DNA from: Pirellulaceae bacterium
GTDB taxonomy: Bacteria > Planctomycetota > Planctomycetia > Pirellulales > Pirellulaceae
Length of the DNA stretch: 8,211 bases
Reading direction: 5' to 3'
Assembly: GCA_030744095.1 (NCBI GenBank)
Contig: JASLRF010000008.1
Coordinates: forward strand, 1-8,211
In this document: positions 1 to 6,549 of the stretch, in pieces
How positions within the stretch are numbered: the stretch's first letter is position 1
Layout: each line of letters opens with the position of its first letter
Notes under the pieces: model-generated
What the model was told of the DNA's origin: nothing
The model's database searches: none
What the model saw: the letters and a program-made list of their open reading frames with translations, nothing else
Position numbers and translations under genes: made by a program

Positions 1-860
1 GTGTTCCTGGTTTGGCAAAAACGTTGATGGTACGGACGATTGCACAAGCCATTGACCTGGACTTCAACCGCATCCAGTTCACGCCGGACCTGATGCCGTC
101 GGACATCACTGGCACGGAACTGATCGAAGAAAACAAGACGACCGGCGGCCGTGAATTCAAATTCGTCAAAGGCCCGGTCTTCGCCAATATCCTGCTGGCG
201 GACGAAATCAACCGCACTCCGCCTAAAACGCAAGCGGCACTTTTGCAAGCGATGCAGGAGTTGCAAGTGACGGTCAGTGGAAAGACTTATGACCTTCCAC
301 AGCCATTCTTCGTGCTGGCGACGCAGAACCCGATCGAACAGGAAGGCACTTATCCATTGCCGGAGGCGCAGTTGGATCGCTTCATGTTCGACATCCGCAT
401 CGGATATCCCAAGCCCGAGGAGGAGTTGGAGATTGCAAAGTCCACAACTTCGGATGCCAACATCGAAGTTTCGCCGGTGCTGACCGGTGAGGAAATCACC
501 GAACTGCAACGCATCGTCCGCCGGCTGCCCATCAGCGACCACGTCGGCCGCTACGCGGTCGACCTGGCTCGTTCCACACGTCCCGACGACGAGATCGCAC
601 CCGGCTTCACCAAAGAGTATGTAAATTGGGGAGCCGGCACACGGGCCGTCCAGTACCTTGTCCTCGGTGCCAAGGCAAGAGCCGCAATCGAGGGCCAGTA
701 CAACGTCACCTGTGATCACGTTCGCACCGTCGCTCCGCTGGTGCTACGGCACCGCATCATCGCCAACTTTCATGCCGAAGCCGACGGTGTAACGCCCGAT
801 CGCATTGTCGAGATGCTCGTTGACGTTGTGAAGGAACCGCAAGCGGAAAGCTATGCCTGA
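1..860 (+). CDS. MoxR-family AAA+ ATPase (5' truncated)
   Basis: This is an AAA+ ATPase of the MoxR family, a cytoplasmic chaperone-like remodeler that works with VWA-domain partners. The frame is already open at base 1. The codons read (G)VPGLAKT, the Walker A loop, so the gene starts upstream and perhaps 45-55 N-terminal residues are missing. The TTG at 12 lies inside this motif and is not a start. Walker B follows as ILLADEINR (189-215), with the catalytic Asp-Glu at 201-206. Sensor 1 is Asn 327-329 in [19 protein letters not shown], and the arginine finger is in LDRF (372-383). Sensor 2 is in WGAGTRA, with Arg at 642-644; the residue before Arg is Thr where I recall Pro as usual (GASPRA/GAGPRA). 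The C-terminal helical lid is complete to the TGA at 858-860. The DUF58 gene follows after 35 bases, the classic MoxR partner arrangement. Family assignment is very secure; the specific role is inferred. Confidence 0.96.
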   Translation, partial: VPGLAKTLMVRTIAQAIDLDFNRIQFTPDLMPSDITGTELIEENKTTGGREFKFVKGPVFANILLADEINRTPPKTQAALLQAMQELQVTVSGKTYDLPQPFFVLATQNPIEQEGTYPLPEAQLDRFMFDIRIGYPKPEEELEIAKSTTSDANIEVSPVLTGEEITELQRIVRRLPISDHVGRYAVDLARSTRPDDEIAPGFTKEYVNWGAGTRAVQYLVLGAKARAAIEGQYNVTCDHVRTVAPLVLRHRIIANFHAEADGVTPDRIVEMLVDVVKEPQAESYA

Positions 861-895
861 ATTGAACAGCCGCTTTGGAATGACGGTTTCGTAAC

Positions 896-1804
896 ATGCC
901 CACAACCACACCCCGCTACAAATACCTCGAACCCCAGGCACTCGGCAAGTTGAAGAACCTGTCGCTGGCTGCGCGGCAGGTTGTTGAAGGTTTCTTTGCC
1001 GGAATGCACAAGAGTCCGCATAAAGGGTTCTCAGTCGAGTTTGCCGAGCATCGCGAATACACGCCGGGTGTCGATCCTCGACATATCGATTGGCGTGTGT
1101 ACGGGCGTCGTGACAAGCTGTACGTAAAGCAGTACGAAGAAGAAACCAGCATGCGATGTTATATCCTGCTGGATACGTCAGCTTCGATGGACTACAAATC
1201 GGAGAGCGGTCTTTCCAAGCTCGAATACGCTTCATTTTTGGCAGCCAGCCTTTCCTACTTGCTGGCGTTTCAGCATGATGCGGTAGGTTTAATCACGCTG
1301 GACAACCAGGTCCGTGCCCAGGTTCCGCCACGCCAAGGTCCGGGGCATTTACGCGTCTTGATGGAGCGGCTCGAAGCGACCACCGTCGGCAAAGAAACGA
1401 AGCTCGGCGACACGTTTCATCAGCTGGCCGAGACGATCAAGCGCCGCTCGCTGGTCGTTGTCCTTTCTGATCTGTTCGATGATCCAAGCGAAGTGATTAG
1501 CGGGCTGAAGCACTTTCGCCACAAGAAACACGATGTCATCGTCTTTCAAACGCTTGACCCGGCGGAATTGACGTTTCCCTTCGACGATGTCAGCCGCATC
1601 GAGGACATGGAGACCGGCCGTGTGGTCACGAGCGATCCGCGTGCTTTCCGCGCGGCCTATCTTGAAGAAATCACTAACTTCCTGGAAGACGTGCGCGGCG
1701 GTTGTTTGGAAGCACAGATCGATCACGTTCTGACAGAAACGAATATCAACTTTGAGACATTCCTTGGAGCCTTCTTGGCCAAGCGACAGATGATGATGGT
1801 CTGA
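896..1804 (+). CDS. DUF58 domain protein (VWA-like, MoxR partner)
   Basis: This is a DUF58 protein of 302 residues, the usual partner of MoxR ATPases. The hallmark HREYTPGVDPRHIDW lies at residues 52-66, where the family typically has Y-x-P-G-D-D-x-R-x-I-D-W. A VWA-like fold follows. It has a MIDAS metal site D93-T-S95-A-S97 and a later acidic loop LSDLFDD at about 190-196, so metal binding looks intact. No membrane helix or signal peptide is visible, so it belongs to the short cytoplasmic form rather than the longer membrane-anchored DUF58 proteins. The ATG at 896 is chosen because the stop of the preceding gene is 35 bases upstream and the N-terminus PRYKYLEPQALGKL is typical of the family. 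No Shine-Dalgarno site precedes it. The reading frame ends in a run of four in-frame stops that overlaps the start of the next gene. It probably links the ATPase to the membrane VWA proteins; that role is inferred. Confidence 0.95.
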   Translation: MPTTTPRYKYLEPQALGKLKNLSLAARQVVEGFFAGMHKSPHKGFSVEFAEHREYTPGVDPRHIDWRVYGRRDKLYVKQYEEETSMRCYILLDTSASMDYKSESGLSKLEYASFLAASLSYLLAFQHDAVGLITLDNQVRAQVPPRQGPGHLRVLMERLEATTVGKETKLGDTFHQLAETIKRRSLVVVLSDLFDDPSEVISGLKHFRHKKHDVIVFQTLDPAELTFPFDDVSRIEDMETGRVVTSDPRAFRAAYLEEITNFLEDVRGGCLEAQIDHVLTETNINFETFLGAFLAKRQMMMV

Positions 1805-1813
1805 TAGTAATGA
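1802..1813 (+). other. Four consecutive in-frame stops overlapping the next start
   Basis: In the frame of the DUF58 gene the bases read TGA TAG TAA TGA. The start ATG of the following VWA gene (1810-1812) is embedded in the last two stops, as TAATGA. The first stop is therefore 5 bases from the next start. With no Shine-Dalgarno site for the downstream gene, this arrangement would suit translation by termination and re-initiation. The stops are directly visible; the coupling is inferred. Confidence 0.75.
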
Positions 1814-4137
1814 CATTCCTCAACCCAATCTTCCTGATCGGCCTTTTCTCGGCTGCCATTCCGCTAATCATTCACCTCAGCCGATCACGACGCACGAAGA
1901 AGATCCAGTTTTCGACGACGCGTTTCTTGACCGACCAGTTTCTTCGTTCGTATCGCATGAGTCGGTTGAAGGAGCTGTGGTTGTTGGCGGCGAGAATGGC
2001 TTTGTGCGCGTTGCTCGCGATGGCATTTGCCCAACCGTTGATTCAGTCCAGCGGGCAATCGTTTCTGTTGGGTGGGAAGAGCCGAACTGTGGTGTTGGTC
2101 GTCGACAACTCGGCGAGTATGGGTTATGTCGAAAACGGTGAAATGCTGCTTGAACGTGCGCAACAGGCTGCCACAGATTTGCTCGACGGCCTCCAAGAAG
2201 GTGATCGAGCTTCCATCGTGTTTGCGGGGCGGCGCGATGCCGGTCCGGAAGTTGTCTTTGATGACCCGACGCCGGAACTCGGCGATGTGCGACAGGCCAT
2301 CGACATGGCACAAGTGGAGAGTCTCGGTACGGACTTGTCGGGGGCGGTCGTTCGCGCGGAAGAACTTGCGCAATCAGGCTCATCTACGACTAGCCGAGAA
2401 GTCTACATCCTGAGCGACTTGCAAGATGCCGGCTGGGAGCTGTTGGAAGACAACACTAGCGGTTCGGCCGACGTCAATTTCTTCTTTGTCAGCATCCGCC
2501 CGAAGGAGCCTCGCAACCTGGCCGTCACGGCCGTGCAATATGCGGCATCGCGGCCGATGGTCGGTGTTCCTTTTTCGATCAGGCCGCACATACGCAACCA
2601 ATCCGGTGGAATCGTCGATGGTGACGTCGAGCTATTCGTCGACGATAAGAAAGTCGGCCAACAGCGGCTCGATTCGTTGGCAGGTGGCCGTTGGGCGACG
2701 CCGACGTTCTATCACACCTTCGACGACGGCGGCTGGCACAGTGGATTCGTGCAAGTTGCTGATGAATCACTCGCGAACGACAATCGTCGCTACTTCGCAT
2801 TCGAGGTGCTCGACAGCGTCAAGGTGCTGGCGGTCAACGGCGCCCCCTCCGGTGTCCCGCGACTGGATGAGTTGTTTTTCTTGAAGGCGGCGCTTGGCGC
2901 GAGTGCGTCAGGTACCGGCCCCATCGATATAACGACGGCCCTGCCGAACTCGTTGGCCAACAGCGACCTGACGGGAATTCGCGTCGTGATTCTCGCCAAT
3001 GTCGAATCGCTGCCGTCTCTGGCCGTCGAGAAACTGGAGACGTTCGTCGATCAGGGTGGCAGCCTGCTCGTTTTCTTGGGAGACAAGATCAACGCGTCGT
3101 TTTATAACCAGACACTCACTGGCAACAATCGACTGCATGGAGGGTTGTTGCCCGGTCGTTTGACGAACATCGAAGGCGATCCGTCCGCGGAAATTGGTGC
3201 GATGCGGATAGGTGATACAGACGAAAGCCACGTTGTCCTCGCGGCATTCGAGGATCGAACGGCCGGCAACTTGGGCAGTGTGACGATCAAAGCGGGTTGG
3301 GAGTTCGAGCCGCACGACTCAGTCGTGTTGATGCGCACGAGCACGGGTACTCCGCTGTTGTGCGAACGGTCGTTCGGTAAAGGGCACGTGATGTTGTTCG
3401 CCTCGACTTGCGACCGCGACTGGACGAATTTTCCTGTTCGTCCGGCTTATCTGCCTTGGGTCTACCGGCTGGTCGGATATCTGTCGCAGGAACTGATCGG
3501 CCCAACGAACTTCTACAACACTGGTGATTCCGTGCCCGTGACCGTCTCAGCGAAGCAGGGCATGTCGCAAATGCTGGTCAAGAAGCCTGACGGAACGATC
3601 GGTAACGTCGGCACGACAAGCAACTCGTCTGCGCACTTTTCATTCGACGATACGCGGCAGGTCGGTGTGTATTCGATCTACGCAGCCAGCGCACCGGGCG
3701 ATGCAGGGATGTTCGTCGCCAATCTCGAGTCGTACGAGTCGGATCTGACTTACCTCGACCAGGTGTTGCCTGACGCAAGTGCAGCCGACTCGACTTCGGA
3801 CAAGGTGAGCATCGAACAGGGAATTCGAGATGTGCTGCTGCCAGATAGAGCGCTCGTATCGTATGTCGACGATCCAGCGCGGGTCGCCGAAGTGTCGCTT
3901 TCAGCTCGGCGCGGAGTGCGGTTATGGGATCTTCTTCTATTCCTGACGTTGGCGGTTGCTCTGTTGGAGCCTTGGTTCGCCAATCGCATTAGTTTACGCC
4001 GTATATCGAAACCTAATCGAGTCCTGCCGTCACAGTCGTCGCCGAGAGGACGGCTGAGAGTCGTTTCGCGGGGCAACAGACAATTTGATACTCATTCGGA
4101 AGATGCGCCGGAGCCGAACGAGGTTGGAGTGACGTAA
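1810..4137 (+). CDS. BatA-type membrane protein with VWA and GATase-like domains
   Basis: This is a 775-residue membrane-anchored VWA protein. Residues 1-80 match the BatA N-terminal double-membrane module: helix 1 at about 3-22, a basic loop (HLSRSRRTKK), and helix 2 at about 56-77. The VWA domain spans about 92-230 with MIDAS residues D99-N-S101-A-S103, T174 and D203. A beta-rich, probably Ig-like stretch follows at about 235-335. A GATase-like Rossmann segment covers about 336-535 (VKVLAVNG, RVVILANVE, FVDQGGSLLVFLGD). A second beta-rich stretch covers about 565-640. A last helix lies at about 704-722, followed by an arginine-rich tail of about 50 residues. Basic loops place the VWA and GATase-like parts in the periplasm. 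It is far longer than canonical BatA (about 330 residues). No nucleophile cysteine is seen at the expected elbow, so it is probably not an amidotransferase. It likely binds an envelope partner under MoxR control, which is inference. Confidence 0.93.
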   Translation: MTFLNPIFLIGLFSAAIPLIIHLSRSRRTKKIQFSTTRFLTDQFLRSYRMSRLKELWLLAARMALCALLAMAFAQPLIQSSGQSFLLGGKSRTVVLVVDNSASMGYVENGEMLLERAQQAATDLLDGLQEGDRASIVFAGRRDAGPEVVFDDPTPELGDVRQAIDMAQVESLGTDLSGAVVRAEELAQSGSSTTSREVYILSDLQDAGWELLEDNTSGSADVNFFFVSIRPKEPRNLAVTAVQYAASRPMVGVPFSIRPHIRNQSGGIVDGDVELFVDDKKVGQQRLDSLAGGRWATPTFYHTFDDGGWHSGFVQVADESLANDNRRYFAFEVLDSVKVLAVNGAPSGVPRLDELFFLKAALGASASGTGPIDITTALPNSLANSDLTGIRVVILANVESLPSLAVEKLETFVDQGGSLLVFLGDKINASFYNQTLTGNNRLHGGLLPGRLTNIEGDPSAEIGAMRIGDTDESHVVLAAFEDRTAGNLGSVTIKAGWEFEPHDSVVLMRTSTGTPLLCERSFGKGHVMLFASTCDRDWTNFPVRPAYLPWVYRLVGYLSQELIGPTNFYNTGDSVPVTVSAKQGMSQMLVKKPDGTIGNVGTTSNSSAHFSFDDTRQVGVYSIYAASAPGDAGMFVANLESYESDLTYLDQVLPDASAADSTSDKVSIEQGIRDVLLPDRALVSYVDDPARVAEVSLSARRGVRLWDLLLFLTLAVALLEPWFANRISLRRISKPNRVLPSQSSPRGRLRVVSRGNRQFDTHSEDAPEPNEVGVT

Positions 4138-4152
4138 CTCGCTTAACTCGCT
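4135..4152 (+). repeat. 9-bp tandem duplication carrying the stop codon
   Basis: TAACTCGCT occurs twice in direct succession (4135-4143 and 4144-4152). The first copy begins with the stop codon of the upstream VWA gene. Because the unit is 9 bases long, the second copy supplies a backup in-frame TAA. It is a small local duplication with no sign of mobility. Confidence 0.7.
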
Positions 4153-4183
4153 GGACCAATTCACAAAACGACATTAAAGAAAC

Positions 4184-6385
4184 ATGCTTGCATCAATAGA
4201 ATTCGACGGCGTCCGACACGGTTGGCTGTGGTTGGTTTTGATCATCGCAGGTGCTGGCGTGTTGTGCTGGACTTACCGTGGTATCTACTTGCGTTCGGGA
4301 CGCAACGTAACGTGGGGACTGATGGCTTTGCGAGCGGCTGGTCTGCTGGCGTTGGTCTTGGCAATCGCCAAGCCAACATGGACCGACGACAATGAATCAG
4401 TAGACCCGGGGCATTTGGCCGTGGTGTTGGACAATTCGCTCTCGATGTCGCTCGAAGGCCGTTTTGCCAAAGCGACGGTAGCCGTAAATGAACTGCGCGA
4501 TCAGATCGAATCAGATCGATCCGGACCGCGCGTCGCAGTCGACATCTTCGACCTGACGGGAACGAAGATCACGGGTGACGTTCCGAAGGAACCGCGTCAA
4601 GAACGCACCGACTTGGCAAAGGCGACTTCAGAGGCACTCGGCCAACTCCGTTCAAAACTCTTGGTCGGATTGGTGCTCGTCAGTGATGGAGTCGACAACA
4701 CAGGTCAGGAAGGCGCTGCCCGGTTGGCCGATGCTGGAACGCCAATCCATTCGATCGGATTCCACTCAGACACCGCAGCCAGTCGCCTGGACTTGGAAGT
4801 CGGCGAGCCGCAGGCTCCTCCACGGGTCATGGTAGACAATGAGATCAAAGTGACGATTCCTGTCTCTAAGTCGGCGGGGCCTCAGCTTGTCGCGACGGTC
4901 ACCGTGCGGCGCGGTGGCGAGGAGTTTGCTCGCGAGCGAGTGACTCTGGCGGAGGGAACCGTTGAACAGCTTGCGCCTATCACATTTACGCCGACGGAAG
5001 CAGGGAGCTTCGTTTTCACAGCATCAGTCTCGAGCGACACGGGCGAGCAACTGCTGGCCAACAACTCGCGGCATTTTCCCTTGCAAGTCGATGCCGACGC
5101 GATTGGCGTGTTGTACTTGGAAGGTTTCTTGCGATACGAATACAAGTACCTCAAGAATCGGCTCGAAGACGATCCCGACGTGAGTTTGGTCTCGGTCGTA
5201 CGTCGCACCAATCCCGAGCGGGTTGATCTTGCGTCCGGCGAAACGTTAATCACACCCGAACGACTTGAGAACCTCGACCTCGTCATCCTCGGCGACATGG
5301 AAGGGGATTATTTGTCTGAAGGCGAGTATGAAGCGTTGAAGAACTGGGTCGACGAAGGACACGCTTTATTAGTACTCGGAGGGTATTATTCGTTCGGCGC
5401 AGATGGCTTTCGCAACACTCCGTTGGCCAGCGTGTTGCCGGTTGTGTTTTCCAACGACGGGGTCGAGCAATCTGAAGAGCCTTTCGTTCTGAATCTGACG
5501 CAGTACGGGCGGCAGCATCCGATCTTTGAGATTACCGGCGATAGTGTGAACGATCTCGCGTTTTGGAACACGGCGCCTCAACTTCTCGGTTCGAGCCTCG
5601 TCGCACGAGCAAAGGCAGGTGCGGAGGTGTTGGCCGTGAATCCCAACATCACGATCGACGGACAGCCCGCCGTCGTGATCACCACGGGACGTTATGGCTC
5701 GGGCCGTACGATGGTTGTCACTGCCGACACTACCTGGCGTTGGACAAGGCTGACACGGGTCGCTGGAAAGAGCGACACGCTTTATTCGCGATTTTGGAGT
5801 CAGACGATCCGCTGGCTGACGGGCCGCGATATCGAAGAAAAGCGATCGCAACTTGTCGTCAGCACGAACCGCCCAGACTATGAAGTCGGTAAGGAAGTTT
5901 CGATCCGCCTGCGTCGGCAAGCAGAGTGGCAATCGGGAGAGGCAGGTCGTGTCGCTGTGGAAGTCGTGGATGGGGCTGGCAAACGTATTCCCATCGAACT
6001 CCGTAGCGGATCGGCCGAGCCGAATCTGTTCGTGGCCAGCTTCTATCCGTCATCCAGTGGGCGATTCGAAGTGAATGCCTCGTTGACCAGCGAAGGAAAG
6101 ACCGTCGCAAATCAAACGGCCGAATTCCTGGTCCATGGCTCCGATTTAGAATTGGCGGACACGGGCACGAATCGATCGCTGCTGAAGTCCATTTCGCAAA
6201 AGAGCGGCGGCGTGTATGTGGATGTCGAGGATACGTCCAAACTGGCTGACAGCATAGAGCGCAAGGAACGACGAAACGCCCGCACCGAGCGGACGGAATA
6301 TTGGGATTCTCCGTTCTTGTTCCTGTTGTTCATTGCCGCTGTTTCCGGCGAGTGGATATTGAGAAGGAAGAACCATTTGGTGTAG
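4184..6385 (+). CDS. Membrane VWA protein with GATase-like domain
   Basis: This 733-residue protein is of the type often annotated as 'glutamine amidotransferase' or 'VWA domain protein' in planctomycetes. Helix 1 lies at about 14-30 and helix 2 at about 43-62, joined by a basic loop (YRGIYLRSGR). The VWA domain covers about 76-200, with MIDAS D83-N-S85-L-S87, T142 and VSDGVDN at 166-172. Beta-rich, Ig-like sequence fills about 205-300. A GATase-like segment covers about 305-545: GVLYLEGFLRYEYKYLKNRL, LDLVILGDMEG, LLVLGGYYSFGADG and GRYGSGRTMVVTADTTWRW. Another beta-rich stretch follows at about 555-650, then a final helix at about 709-724 with tail RRKNHLV. The positive-inside rule puts the bulk in the periplasm. 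The expected catalytic cysteine is absent (LGGYYSFG instead). It shares its domain order with the upstream VWA gene, suggesting an ancient duplication. The ATG at 4184 keeps both helices; only a weak AAAGA lies upstream. Confidence 0.93.
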   Translation: MLASIEFDGVRHGWLWLVLIIAGAGVLCWTYRGIYLRSGRNVTWGLMALRAAGLLALVLAIAKPTWTDDNESVDPGHLAVVLDNSLSMSLEGRFAKATVAVNELRDQIESDRSGPRVAVDIFDLTGTKITGDVPKEPRQERTDLAKATSEALGQLRSKLLVGLVLVSDGVDNTGQEGAARLADAGTPIHSIGFHSDTAASRLDLEVGEPQAPPRVMVDNEIKVTIPVSKSAGPQLVATVTVRRGGEEFARERVTLAEGTVEQLAPITFTPTEAGSFVFTASVSSDTGEQLLANNSRHFPLQVDADAIGVLYLEGFLRYEYKYLKNRLEDDPDVSLVSVVRRTNPERVDLASGETLITPERLENLDLVILGDMEGDYLSEGEYEALKNWVDEGHALLVLGGYYSFGADGFRNTPLASVLPVVFSNDGVEQSEEPFVLNLTQYGRQHPIFEITGDSVNDLAFWNTAPQLLGSSLVARAKAGAEVLAVNPNITIDGQPAVVITTGRYGSGRTMVVTADTTWRWTRLTRVAGKSDTLYSRFWSQTIRWLTGRDIEEKRSQLVVSTNRPDYEVGKEVSIRLRRQAEWQSGEAGRVAVEVVDGAGKRIPIELRSGSAEPNLFVASFYPSSSGRFEVNASLTSEGKTVANQTAEFLVHGSDLELADTGTNRSLLKSISQKSGGVYVDVEDTSKLADSIERKERRNARTERTEYWDSPFLFLLFIAAVSGEWILRRKNHLV

Positions 6386-6389
6386 TGCG

Positions 6390-6416
6390 AGTTGCGAATG
6401 ACAAGTTGCGAATGAC
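6390..6416 (+). repeat. 13-bp direct repeat (AGTTGCGAATGAC, two copies)
   Basis: AGTTGCGAATGAC is present at 6390-6402 and again at 6404-6416, a period of 14. Related shorter units follow at once: AATGACGAA at 6426-6434, AATGATGAA at 6433-6441, AATGTCGA at 6444-6451. The second copy runs into the left arm of the long inverted repeat. This suggests the element grew by slippage or unit duplication. Confidence 0.75.
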
Positions 6417-6538
6417 GAAACACCCAATGACGAATGATGAAAGAATGTCGATTTCTGAAATCCGAATGAGGTTGACTGTGACTGAACGCAACCTTCTTCA
6501 TTCGTGCTTCGTCATTGGGTATTTCGTCATACGTCCAT

Positions 6539-6543
6539 AGGAG
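6539..6543 (+). promoter_or_regulatory. Shine-Dalgarno site of the DUF4175-like gene
   Basis: AGGAG lies six bases before the ATG at 6550 and fixes that start. It is the only convincing Shine-Dalgarno sequence before any of the four visible starts in the window, and it stands just after the intergenic hairpin. The gene may therefore be translated independently of its upstream neighbours. Confidence 0.75.
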
Positions 6544-6549
6544 ACGACG

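Larger units (their letters stand above)
6386..6549. repeat. Intergenic repeat element with long imperfect hairpin
   Basis: This 164-base gap separates the second VWA gene from the DUF4175-like gene and contains no credible ORF. Its arms at 6412-6434 and 6508-6530 are inverted complements in 22 of 23 positions; the one mismatch is C6421 against A6521. Pairing extends outward by three more pairs (6408-6410 with 6532-6534) after an A-A mismatch. It also continues inward imperfectly (6437-6445 with 6497-6505). A small inner stem, AGGTTG/CAACCT, pairs 6469-6474 with 6489-6494. The base composition, dominated by AATGACGAA and its complement TTCGTCATT, differs from the flanking genes. No T-tract follows, so it is not a standard intrinsic terminator. 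It resembles the 'GAATGACGAA' intergenic repeats I recall from planctomycete and verrucomicrobial genomes; that link is from memory. Confidence 0.75.

Noticed and set aside
12..14. TTG as the start of the MoxR gene
   Set aside because: It falls inside the Walker A motif GVPGLAKT, and the same frame is open upstream to the window edge, so the true start is outside.
744..1235. Minus-strand open frame of 163 codons across the MoxR/DUF58 junction
   Set aside because: It spans the end of one conserved gene and the start of another on the opposite strand, with no family resemblance.
1877..2383. Overlapping minus-strand open frames of 160-170 codons within the first VWA gene
   Set aside because: They oppose the well-supported membrane and VWA region, show no domain, and have Arg/Pro/Ser-rich composition typical of antisense frames in G+C-rich genes.
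4501..4519. Direct repeat TCAGATCGA, two copies 10 bases apart
   Set aside because: It lies inside coding sequence (DQIESDR) of the second VWA gene, is short, and has no further copies nearby; chance is enough.
6472..6503. TTGACT as a -35 box for a promoter of the DUF4175-like gene
   Set aside because: No acceptable -10 hexamer is found 16-18 bases downstream, and the box lies in the loop of the repeat.
6408..6534. Hairpin as an intrinsic terminator
   Set aside because: The stem is long and not G+C-rich, and it is followed by ACGTCCATAGG rather than a T-tract.
6386..6549. CRISPR array
   Set aside because: The repeated units are short, degenerate and nearly contiguous, with no regular unique spacers and no cas genes in the window.
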